In this document: positions 25,258 to 32,956 of the stretch, piece by piece | How the letters are laid out: each line of letters starts with the position of its first letter | Position numbering within the stretch: position 1 is the stretch's first letter | Assembly (NCBI GenBank): GCA_035299085.1 | Contig: DATGXG010000022.1 | Location: forward strand, 1 to 64,000 | Direction: 5' to 3' | From: Bacteroidales bacterium | GTDB taxonomy: Bacteria > Bacteroidota > Bacteroidia > Bacteroidales > UBA10428 | Length of the DNA: 64,000 bases | The notes under the pieces: generated by a model | What the model saw: only the letters and a program-made list of their open reading frames with translations | Database searches by the model: none | What the model was told of the DNA's origin: nothing | Position numbers and translations under genes: made by a program

Positions 25258-27228
25258 ATGTATAAATTCTCCGGAATACGATTGCTGTTTCTGCTTACCC
25301 TTTTCCTATTATTTCATGTGCGAATTAACTGCACTGAAATTCTGGAAGATGATCCTGAAATCTGGCAGGATTCTTCCCGGTTAAAAACATTATTCGATTC
25401 AGCCAAATACTATTCACGGATAGATCCGGTTTTAAGCAAGAATTTACTACATAAGCTCATTCTGATATCAAAAAACAGCGACAGCAGCAATTTACAGGAA
25501 TACTATACGGTTTATGGAAATGCAAGCACATTAAATGGTGAACTCAATGAAGCACTGTATTATTACAAGAAAGCGCTCCAGCTTGATCAGTCAAGAAAGG
25601 ACACCATTGAACAAATCAGGGTTTATAATAACCTGAATTATCTTTATTTACTTACCGGCAGCCTTGATCTTTCTTTGCAGAATGCCCATGAAGGTGCAAG
25701 ATTGCTTGAAATCATGAACCGGAATAAAACCTTACCGCCTGTAATCAGGCAATTTGGAAATAAATCTGCCTACTGGGTACAATCATACTTTTATTCGAAT
25801 ATTGGTCAGATCAACCAGAAAGTCGGTAACTATAATGAAGCATTGACAAATTACAAAAGGGCTCTTTATTATATCGAAAAAAGCGGCGACAAAACATACC
25901 AGGCCTGTGTATTAAACAGTGTTGCGCTTACTTATAGCCAGCTTAAGGTGTATGACACGGCGCTCATCTATTGTCAGAAAGCTATTGCCATTAACAAAGA
26001 GATCGATAACGAGTACGGCATTGGCTTAAATTATCAAACCCTTGGTGATATCTATGCTGAAACCGAAGACATTCAGAAAGCCAGGTCTGCTCTTGAGGAA
26101 GGAATGGTAATGCTTGAAAGGTCGGATGATATTCTGGCTCAGTCGATGACCCTGTTAAGAATTGTCGGCATAAAGATTAAATCAAAACAATATGCTGCCG
26201 CTCAAAAAGAACTTACAGAATGTTTTGAGATATTCAGCCTGTCGAATGATTTAACAGCCTTGAAGGAATGTTATTTATACCAGTTCAAACTTGATTCGGC
26301 TGCGGGGAAGAATCATGAAGCCCTGGAAAACTATATTCATTTTCACGAGCTCGAAAAAAAGATCGTGGACGTTAAACTCCAGCAGCGCGTTGCTGAAATA
26401 CAAACAGCCTATGAAACCGACAAAAAAGACAAGGAAAACCGTCTCCTGAAATCGGAAAATGAAATTCAGCGCATCCGAATTTCGAAAGCCAGAATCGTTC
26501 TCCTGATTATCAGTGGTTTTTTTATTTTAATTTTTATAATAACATTTCTTATTGTTAGCCGTCAGCGGTTGCTCACCAAACATAAAATCATTGAGTTGAA
26601 ACAGAAAAATCTGAATCAGCAAATGAATCCGCATTTTGTATTTAACTGCCTGACATCAATTCAGTCCTATATATTTCACAACGATGCAACAAAGTCAATT
26701 GAATATCTTTCAAAGTTTTCAAAGTTGATGCGGAAAATTCTTGAAAGTTCCCAGAAACAGTATCTTTCGGTCCAGGATGAGATTGACATGCTAAACCTAT
26801 ACCTGAACCTTGAATCAGTAAGATTTAAGAACAAATTCGATTACCAGATTAAAATTGACGGCAAGATCGATCCCATTCAGTTTAAAATACCTTCATTCCT
26901 GATTCAGCCTTTCGTTGAAAATTCAATCTGGCATGGAATTCAGAATAAAGAAGGCAAGGGGAGAATTGATGTGAATTTCAGCCTGATCGACCGGTCAATT
27001 TATTGTACTATTCAGGACAATGGAATTGGCCGCGACAGGGCAGGGCAATTGAAATATAACTCTATATCGCATCATATCTCATTAGGAACTTCAATTACCC
27101 AGACCCGGATGAAACTGCTTAAATCTTTATACGGAAATAAGCTGGGAATAAGATATATTGATCTGAAGGACAGGTATGAACATCCTTCGGGAACCAAGGT
27201 TGAGATTATCCTGCCCATTTTTAATTAA
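25258..27228 (+). CDS. TPR-containing LytS/YehU-type sensor histidine kinase
   Basis: A 656-residue protein with a signal sequence (about 1-22) and six or more periplasmic TPR units (for example EALYYYKKALQLDQSRKDT, EALTNYKRALYYIEKSGDK). A coiled coil precedes one transmembrane helix (about 415-435). The cytoplasmic His_kinase (LytS-type) domain has phospho-acceptor H459 in QQMNPHFVFNCL and an HATPase with PFVENSIWHGI and DNGIGRDR. The partner LytTR regulator starts 6 bp downstream. The TPR region presumably senses a protein or ligand in the periplasm. Lying 78 bp after susD on the same strand, it is a candidate regulator of that transporter. Confidence 0.93.
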   Translation: MYKFSGIRLLFLLTLFLLFHVRINCTEILEDDPEIWQDSSRLKTLFDSAKYYSRIDPVLSKNLLHKLILISKNSDSSNLQEYYTVYGNASTLNGELNEALYYYKKALQLDQSRKDTIEQIRVYNNLNYLYLLTGSLDLSLQNAHEGARLLEIMNRNKTLPPVIRQFGNKSAYWVQSYFYSNIGQINQKVGNYNEALTNYKRALYYIEKSGDKTYQACVLNSVALTYSQLKVYDTALIYCQKAIAINKEIDNEYGIGLNYQTLGDIYAETEDIQKARSALEEGMVMLERSDDILAQSMTLLRIVGIKIKSKQYAAAQKELTECFEIFSLSNDLTALKECYLYQFKLDSAAGKNHEALENYIHFHELEKKIVDVKLQQRVAEIQTAYETDKKDKENRLLKSENEIQRIRISKARIVLLIISGFFILIFIITFLIVSRQRLLTKHKIIELKQKNLNQQMNPHFVFNCLTSIQSYIFHNDATKSIEYLSKFSKLMRKILESSQKQYLSVQDEIDMLNLYLNLESVRFKNKFDYQIKIDGKIDPIQFKIPSFLIQPFVENSIWHGIQNKEGKGRIDVNFSLIDRSIYCTIQDNGIGRDRAGQLKYNSISHHISLGTSITQTRMKLLKSLYGNKLGIRYIDLKDRYEHPSGTKVEIILPIFN

Positions 27229-27234
27229 CCTGTT

Positions 27235-27981
27235 ATGTTTGATACTTTACTCATCGATGATGAACAGGATACCATTGATTTCTTATCCGGCGCCATTGCA
27301 AAATACTGCCCGGATGCAAGGATAGTTGGCTACGCCATGAATATTGAGGATGGACTTTCTGAAATATTTATTAAGAAGCCAAACATAGTTTTTCTTGATA
27401 TTAACCTGCCGGGCGGTAATGGATTTGAGCTGCTGAATCGTATACCCGACAGGCAATTTGAAGTTATTTTTGTCACTGCCTATAATGAGCATGCCATCAG
27501 GGCATTCAGATACAGCGCCATTGATTATATCCTGAAACCGGTTGATATATCTGAATTAATTGATGCTATTAATAAAGCCACGAGATCATTCGTTAGAACG
27601 GAAGTGAATATGATCCATGTTCTTATGGAGAATCTTACAGCGGGTTATAAGAAATTGTCAATCCCCACATTAAAGGGATATGAATATATCTTAATTGATG
27701 ATATAATACGAATGGAGGCTGACCGAAGCTACTGCAATTTTTATCTGACCCAAAAAAGGAAATTTACCGTTTCAAAATGTTTGAATGATTACCAGCTGTT
27801 ACTTGAAAATTCAACCTTCTTCAGGGTACATAACTCCCACCTGATTAACCTGAAGTTAATAAAATCATATCTCAAAAATGATGGAGGGTATGTCGAAATG
27901 GTTGATGGTTCAATTATACCCATATCCAGAACGAAAAAAGATTTCTTCCTTAAAGCAATAAAACAGCATATTATCAAATAA
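27235..27981 (+). CDS. LytTR-family response regulator
   Basis: A 248-residue regulator with an N-terminal receiver domain (acidic D8/D9/E10, phospho-acceptor D55 in IVFLDINLPG, K in DYILKPVD) and a C-terminal LytTR DNA-binding domain (about 145-245) with LIDDIIRMEADRSYCNFYL and FFRVHNSHLINL. Phosphorylated LytTR proteins bind direct repeats upstream of targets. Its cognate kinase is the gene just upstream. A tandem-repeat block lies after the gene. Confidence 0.94.
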   Translation: MFDTLLIDDEQDTIDFLSGAIAKYCPDARIVGYAMNIEDGLSEIFIKKPNIVFLDINLPGGNGFELLNRIPDRQFEVIFVTAYNEHAIRAFRYSAIDYILKPVDISELIDAINKATRSFVRTEVNMIHVLMENLTAGYKKLSIPTLKGYEYILIDDIIRMEADRSYCNFYLTQKRKFTVSKCLNDYQLLLENSTFFRVHNSHLINLKLIKSYLKNDGGYVEMVDGSIIPISRTKKDFFLKAIKQHIIK

Positions 27982-27996
27982 AAACTGTCCGGCTTT

Positions 27997-28177
27997 CGAA
28001 GGGTGGGGCCCCTTCGGAGGGACCCTCCGAGAGTGACCCTTCGAGGGTGTCAAATTCTTAGGATGATTTGACTACTCCAAGCTTTCCGAAGGAAAATAGT
28101 CCCTCCGAGGGTGTCAAATTCTTAGGATGATGTGACTACTCCAAGCTTTCCGAAGGAAAAGGGACCCTCCGAGGGTG
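27997..28177. repeat. Hairpin cluster and 64-bp tandem repeat after the LytTR gene
   Basis: The segment begins with CGAAGGG / CCCTTCG (27997-28003 with 28010-28016), overlapping TCGGAGGG-A-CCCTCCGA (28014-28030), a perfect 8-bp-arm palindrome. Two copies of a 64-bp unit follow (28042-28105 and 28106-28169), with a third truncated after 8 bp (28170-28177). The units differ at one base (ATTT versus ATGT in the middle) and in the four bases TAGT/GGGA near the end. Each unit contains TTTCC-GAA-GGAAA and ends in a CCCTCCGAGGG palindrome. It lies 16 bp beyond the LytTR stop, so it may act in transcript ending. No ORF is present. Confidence 0.88.
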
Positions 28178-28203
28178 AGATGTTTAAAAAAAGAGAATAA
28201 AAG

Positions 28204-28252
28204 TTTGCAGTATCGAAAAATTTATCTAAATTTGACCAATTGGTTAAACCAA
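28204..28252 (+). promoter_or_regulatory. Promoter and probable TetR operator of the exporter operon
   Basis: TTTG at 28204-28207 and TAAATTTG at 28227-28234 are separated by exactly 19 bp, a perfect match to the Bacteroidota promoter TTTG-N19-TAnnTTTG. Immediately downstream lie two overlapping perfect palindromes: ACCAATTGGT (28235-28244) and TTGGTT-A-AACCAA (28240-28252). They cover the expected transcription start, about 14-30 bp before the tetR start codon. This is where an autoregulating TetR repressor would bind. Confidence 0.82.
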
Positions 28253-28265
28253 ATAATTAAATTAT

Positions 28266-28883
28266 ATGGTCAAGAATACGGAGATAACCGAATCAACTGA
28301 GGAGAAGATACTGGAGGCTGCAAAGAAGGTGTTTGTGCTTAACGGACTTGATGGCACCAGTATGCAGCAGATAGCCGATGAGGCCAAAATCAATAAATCG
28401 TTGCTCCATTATTATTACAGGACCAAGGAGAAACTTTTCGGCAAGGTCCTGAAATATGCCTTCAGATTCGTATTGCCGCAAATAACGGATATCCTGAATT
28501 CGGATATTGATGTATTTGAAAAGATCAGGAAACTGACTGCCGAATACATTGACCTCCTCATGAAAAATAAATTCATTCCTGCTTTTGTTATTCATGAGAT
28601 CAATCGTAATCCCGACAATATTTTTCAGAATATGGTTGAAGCCGGTGTAAAACCTGAAATATTCATCCGGCAGTTTGAAAACGAAATCCGAAAAGGGACG
28701 ATCCGTCCCATGGATCCACGACACCTGATCGTCAATATAATTTCTCTGTGTATATTCCCTGTTGTTGCCCGGCCATTGGCTCAACGGCTTTTCTTCAATA
28801 ATAACGAAAAGGATTACCAGCAATTTCTCGAAGAACGAAAAGTTGTGGTGGCCGATTTTATTATTAATGCAATAAAAATATGA
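28266..28883 (+). CDS. TetR/AcrR-family transcriptional repressor
   Basis: A 205-residue regulator with an N-terminal TetR helix-turn-helix (about 12-58: ILEAAKKVFVLNGLDGTSMQ, IADEAKINKSLLHYYY-RTKEKLF) and an all-helical ligand-binding C-terminal domain. It is the first gene of an exporter operon and overlaps the tolC-like gene by 4 bp (ATGA). By analogy with CecR, which controls ybhGFSR in E. coli, it probably represses its own operon until a toxic ligand binds. The palindromes at 28235-28252 are its likely site. Confidence 0.93.
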   Translation: MVKNTEITESTEEKILEAAKKVFVLNGLDGTSMQQIADEAKINKSLLHYYYRTKEKLFGKVLKYAFRFVLPQITDILNSDIDVFEKIRKLTAEYIDLLMKNKFIPAFVIHEINRNPDNIFQNMVEAGVKPEIFIRQFENEIRKGTIRPMDPRHLIVNIISLCIFPVVARPLAQRLFFNNNEKDYQQFLEERKVVVADFIINAIKI

Positions 28884-30163
28884 TCATGAAAAGGCTCAGC
28901 ATTGTTTTTACCGGCATTCTTCTTTGTTTATTATCTTCTGCACAGCAATCCGATACACTTAAGCTTCAGAATTGCCTGAATCTCGCCTCCATTAAAAATC
29001 CTGCTTACAGGCAGAAAAATATCTCTGCCCAGATTTTGTCTGATAAGCTGAAAAATATTACAAACAACTGGTTTCCATCTGCCGGTATCAATGCGCAGGC
29101 ATTATATAACTCCGAAACTATTGATTTTTCTGATGTCTTTAGTAAAATGCCCGTGCCTGTTTCAGTTCCTTCTCTTCCCCTGGACCAATACAAAGTCTGG
29201 GCCGACATCAGCCAGCAGATTTATGACGGCGGCGTTAACCGCACTCTTAAGCAGGCAGAAAAAGCTGATTTTAATACAAGTATTCAACAGACAGAGGTTG
29301 ATCTGCTTGCTGCCCGTCAACAGGTAAACCAGGTCTATTTTTCATTGCTGCTTACACAGAAAAACAGCGAAATTCTCGGCGTTTCGCTGGAGGAATTAAA
29401 ATCGAAAAGAAAATTGGTGGAATCCGGCGTCAGAAATGGTGCAGTATTATCTGATAATCTTCTGGCCATGGATGCAGAGGTATATATTATGCAGCAAAAA
29501 CTCACCGAAGTCAGGTTAATGCGGAGCAATCTCATTAGGATCCTGTCAGTGCTAATTGATTCCACAATAAATGAAACTGCAATCGTTACCCAACCTGATC
29601 AGGTAACACCAAATGAGTCCGGAATACGACCAGAATTCGGCCTTTTCGAAAGCCAGAAAGAGAAGATTTCGGTCAACCAGAAACTCATTGGTGCAGGCGA
29701 CCTTCCCAAATTCTTTGCTTTTTCTCAGATTGCTTATGGTCGTCCGGGATTTAACATGATAAGCAACGAATTTCACTCATTCTATTCTGTGGGTGCCGGA
29801 ATGAAATGGAATTTCCTGAATTACGGCGACAGCAAAAGACAAAAGAAAGTGCTGGAATTACAGAAAGAACTTGTAGATGTAAAGAAGGATAATTTTAACA
29901 ATCAACTTACAATACAATTGCTTACGGAAAAGATGAACATGGAAAAATATGATTCCCTGATTGTTACGGATGAAAAAATTCTGAGTATACGGAAGTCAGT
30001 CACTGTTTCAAGTTTCTCCAAACTGAATAACGGTATTATCACTTCTACAGATTATCTCACCGATATGAATGCGGAGATAATGGCCAGGCTTCAGTTCGAG
30101 AATCACAAAATCCTCAGGATGCAGTCGGCTTGTAATTACGCATTGCTCGAAGGAAAATTATAG
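28880..30163 (+). CDS. TolC-family outer membrane efflux protein
   Basis: A 427-residue protein with a signal peptide (ending LLSSAQQ) and the duplicated outer-membrane-efflux helical/coiled-coil pattern: LKLQNCLNLASIKNPAYRQK near the N-terminus and YDGGVNRTLKQAEKADFNTS in the first repeat. TolC-like trimers form the outer-membrane channel of tripartite exporters. The start ATG at 28880 overlaps the tetR stop; a second ATG at 28886 is equally possible. The adaptor gene follows 24 bp later. Confidence 0.9.
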   Translation: MIMKRLSIVFTGILLCLLSSAQQSDTLKLQNCLNLASIKNPAYRQKNISAQILSDKLKNITNNWFPSAGINAQALYNSETIDFSDVFSKMPVPVSVPSLPLDQYKVWADISQQIYDGGVNRTLKQAEKADFNTSIQQTEVDLLAARQQVNQVYFSLLLTQKNSEILGVSLEELKSKRKLVESGVRNGAVLSDNLLAMDAEVYIMQQKLTEVRLMRSNLIRILSVLIDSTINETAIVTQPDQVTPNESGIRPEFGLFESQKEKISVNQKLIGAGDLPKFFAFSQIAYGRPGFNMISNEFHSFYSVGAGMKWNFLNYGDSKRQKKVLELQKELVDVKKDNFNNQLTIQLLTEKMNMEKYDSLIVTDEKILSIRKSVTVSSFSKLNNGIITSTDYLTDMNAEIMARLQFENHKILRMQSACNYALLEGKL

Positions 30164-30187
30164 TTAAAAACATTTATAAATAAGATT

Positions 30188-31093
30188 ATGAAAAGCATTC
30201 TCCGGTCCGCTTCATTTAAAATCCTGCTGCTTACAGGTATTACTGTTGTATTTAATGCCTGTAAAGGTGACAAAGACAGCGCAGATGCCTATGGAAATTT
30301 CGAAACCGATGAAGTCATCGTTTCAGCAGAATCGCAGGGTGAATTGATTCAATTTGGAATCCATGAGGGAGACAAAGTGAATAAAGGACAGTTTCTGGGC
30401 AGGATTGATTCAACCGATGTTTCTATTAAGAAAAACCAGTTAATGGCTCAGCATTCAGTAATTCTGGCACGAATCAGAAACCTGGATGCCCAACTCAGGG
30501 TGCAGGATGAGCAGCGGGCAAACCTTGTAAGAGAAGTGAACCGCATTACCAACCTTTATAATGATAAGGCTGCCACACAACAGCAACTTGATGATATCAA
30601 CGGAAAAGTGAAGGTTCTTGATTCGCAGACCGAAGCCCTAAAAAGCCAAAAGAGCATCATTGCAGGCGAGCAATCGGTTCTTTCAGCCCAGCTTCAGGAA
30701 GTCGATAACCAGATCAGCAAATGCAGGATTGTAAGTCCCGCAGACGGAACAATCCTTGAAAAATACACGGATGCAGGAGAACTGGTAAGTCCCGGTAAAG
30801 CCCTCTTCAAACTGGCCAATCTGAATGAAATGGAACTCAAGGTATATATAAGCGGTTCACAACTTTCATCTGTTTCGATCGGCGATACTGTGAATGTTAC
30901 TATTGATTCCGAATCCGGTGAAATGCAAACCATTAAGGGCATTGTAAGCTGGGTGGCTTCACAAGTTGAGTTCACTCCGAAAATTATACAGACAAAGCAG
31001 GAAAGAGTAAATATGGTTTATGCTGTTAAAGTGAGGGTTAACAATGATGGCAGGCTGAAGATCGGGATGCCCGGGGAGGTCAGATTTAAGTAG
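30188..31093 (+). CDS. HlyD/MFP-type periplasmic adaptor lipoprotein
   Basis: A 301-residue membrane-fusion protein with lipobox FNAC (C25). A biotinyl-lipoyl-like half-domain (GELIQFGIHEGDKVNKGQFLGRID), a coiled-coil hairpin (about 80-180) and the second lipoyl half (CRIVSPADGTILEKYTDAGE) are followed by a beta-barrel domain. It corresponds to YbhG in the YbhGFSR system and should bridge the TolC-like channel to the ABC transporter. The next gene is 208 bp away, separated by a repeat tract, which is unusual inside an operon. Confidence 0.92.
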   Translation: MKSILRSASFKILLLTGITVVFNACKGDKDSADAYGNFETDEVIVSAESQGELIQFGIHEGDKVNKGQFLGRIDSTDVSIKKNQLMAQHSVILARIRNLDAQLRVQDEQRANLVREVNRITNLYNDKAATQQQLDDINGKVKVLDSQTEALKSQKSIIAGEQSVLSAQLQEVDNQISKCRIVSPADGTILEKYTDAGELVSPGKALFKLANLNEMELKVYISGSQLSSVSIGDTVNVTIDSESGEMQTIKGIVSWVASQVEFTPKIIQTKQERVNMVYAVKVRVNNDGRLKIGMPGEVRFK

Positions 31094-31168
31094 GGAGGAA
31101 GGAGTAGGGAGGAAGGAGTAAGGAGAGGTGAGCAGTTAGAGGAGAGAAGAGAGAGATGAGAAAAGAGT

Positions 31169-31271
31169 GGGAGACTGGGAGACTGGGAGAGTGGGAGACT
31201 GGGAGAGTGGGAGAGTGGGAGAGTGGGAGCCCTGAAAGGGCGCGACAACCCAGCACAGGGTGCAACCCTGT
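31169..31271. repeat. G-rich octamer array plus two hairpins inside the exporter operon
   Basis: Eight GGG runs are spaced exactly 8 bp apart from 31169 to 31227 (units GGGAGACT or GGGAGAGT on the plus strand), preceded by a purine-rich tract (31094-31168) of GGAGGAAGGAG-like sequence. Two perfect hairpins follow: GCCCT-GAA-AGGGC (31229-31241) and ACAGGGT-GCA-ACCCTGT (31255-31271), 30 bp before the ATPase start codon. The regularly spaced GGG runs could form G-quadruplexes in the mRNA or the coding strand. Confidence 0.9.
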
Positions 31272-31301
31272 TTCCAAAATGTAACATTGAATGAAATAAC
31301 A

Positions 31302-32213
31302 ATGATTGAAATAACCAACGTCAGCAAATTCTACGGTGAAACCGGTGCGGTTAAGGACATCACCTTATCTATCGGGTCAAACACCCTTTTTGGGTTGATT
31401 GGTCCAGACGGTGCAGGCAAAACCACCTTATTCCGGATGATCACCACCTTGCTGATACCCGACAAAGGTATAATCACAGTGAAAGGATTTGACACGGTGA
31501 CAGGTTATGCCGGCATAAGGAAATTTACCGGTTATATGCCAGGCCGGTTTTCGCTTTACCCTGATCTCACTGTTTCTGAAAACCTTACTTTTTACGCCAC
31601 GATTTTCGGAACTACAGTGGATGCCAATTACCATCTTATTAAGCCTGTATATTCTTTCCTTGAACCTTTTAAAAACCGGTTGGCTCAAAATCTTTCCGGC
31701 GGCATGAAACAGAAGCTCGCTCTTTGCTGTGCACTGATTCATAATCCTGCCCTGTTGGTACTTGATGAACCGACTACCGGGGTTGATGCGGTTTCTCGTA
31801 AGGAATTCTGGGAAACCCTTCATGAATTGAAAGAATCGGGCATGACCATCCTTGTTTCAACACCTTATATGGATGAGGCCGAACGATGCGACAGGGTTGC
31901 CCTTATGCAGGATGGAATGGTAATGACAGAAAATACACCTGGCGCAATTTTGGCAGATTTCAGTACACCTCTTTATGAAATTCATACAGCTGACCGTTTG
32001 AAAACACTTGAAGTGGTCAGAAGTATCCGGAATGTTCAGAGAGCTTATCTGTTCGGTCATTCCATTCATGTTGCCCTGGATTCCCCGGATGTGACTGTGC
32101 TTGAAAAGGAGCTTTCAGCAAGGAATACAGAGGCCAGAATATGCAGTATTGAACCCGACTTTGAAGATTGCTTTATTGAAGCGGTTGAAAGTCATAATAC
32201 TTCTGCAAAATGA
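31302..32213 (+). CDS. ABC exporter ATPase 1 (YbhF N-domain type)
   Basis: A 303-residue ATPase with Walker A GPDGAGKTT (34-42), signature NLSGGMKQK and Walker B LLVLDEPTTGVD. The GPDGAGKTT variant and the SGGMKQK signature are those of the first ATPase half of YbhF-type proteins. The ATG at 31302 is chosen because the longer frame from 31260 would start inside the upstream hairpin. It overlaps the second ATPase gene by 4 bp. A C-terminal extension of about 80 residues is usual for ABC-2 exporters. Confidence 0.92.
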   Translation: MIEITNVSKFYGETGAVKDITLSIGSNTLFGLIGPDGAGKTTLFRMITTLLIPDKGIITVKGFDTVTGYAGIRKFTGYMPGRFSLYPDLTVSENLTFYATIFGTTVDANYHLIKPVYSFLEPFKNRLAQNLSGGMKQKLALCCALIHNPALLVLDEPTTGVDAVSRKEFWETLHELKESGMTILVSTPYMDEAERCDRVALMQDGMVMTENTPGAILADFSTPLYEIHTADRLKTLEVVRSIRNVQRAYLFGHSIHVALDSPDVTVLEKELSARNTEARICSIEPDFEDCFIEAVESHNTSAK

Positions 32214-32941
32214 ACAAGGGAAATTCTATCATATCTGTTTCTAATCTCGTTAAGAAATTCGGAAATTTTACGGCAAATGATAACCTGACATTTGATGTTT
32301 ACCAGGGAGAAATATTTGGCTTCCTTGGAGCCAATGGTGCCGGTAAAACAACTGCCATACGCATCCTTTGCGGATTATCTTACCCTACATCGGGAAAAAT
32401 CTCGGTGGCAGGGTTCAATGCCTACACTGAGCGTGAGAAGATCAAACGGAATATCGGCTACATGAGTCAGAAATTTTCACTTTATGAAGATCTTACAATC
32501 AGGGAAAATATAAGGTTTTACGGTGGGATTTACGGATTGTCATCTACCGCAATCCGCAGGAAAACCGAAGAACTGATCGGGGAACTGGATTTATCAAACA
32601 CGGCCGATTTGCTTGTAAAAGATATTCCGCTTGGCTGGCGGCAGAAGGTAGCTTTTTCAGTAGCCATATTTCATGAACCGGCCATAGTATTCCTGGATGA
32701 ACCAACGGGTGGCGTGGATCCTATAACCCGCAGGCAGTTCTGGGAATATATTTACCGCAGTGCGGCAAAGGGTACAACCATTTTTGTAACCACCCATTAT
32801 ATGGATGAAGCGGAGTATTGTGAAAGGGTTTCCATCATGAATGAAGGAAGAATTGAAGCACTTGATACGCCTGATAATCTCAAAAAGCAATACCAGGCAG
32901 CTAGCATGGATGAAGTATTTCTGAAAATTGCCAGGAAGTGA
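32210..32941 (+). CDS. ABC exporter ATPase 2 with LGWRQK signature (YbhF C-domain type)
   Basis: A 243-residue ATPase with Walker A GANGAGKTT (40-48) and Walker B FLDEPTGGVD (161-170). The signature motif, normally LSGGQ, reads IPLGWRQK (139-146). The same LPLGW deviation occurs in the second ATPase half of YbhF, so this gene and the previous one correspond to a split YbhF. The pair should form an asymmetric heterodimer with one canonical and one altered ATP site. It overlaps the first ATPase gene and precedes the first permease by 15 bp. Confidence 0.92.
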   Translation: MNKGNSIISVSNLVKKFGNFTANDNLTFDVYQGEIFGFLGANGAGKTTAIRILCGLSYPTSGKISVAGFNAYTEREKIKRNIGYMSQKFSLYEDLTIRENIRFYGGIYGLSSTAIRRKTEELIGELDLSNTADLLVKDIPLGWRQKVAFSVAIFHEPAIVFLDEPTGGVDPITRRQFWEYIYRSAAKGTTIFVTTHYMDEAEYCERVSIMNEGRIEALDTPDNLKKQYQAASMDEVFLKIARK

Positions 32942-32956
32942 TTAATAATTTTTAGC

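Noticed and set aside
28293..28823. A 176-residue minus-strand open frame
   Set aside because: It is fully antisense to the TetR gene, which has a clear helix-turn-helix, promoter and operon context.
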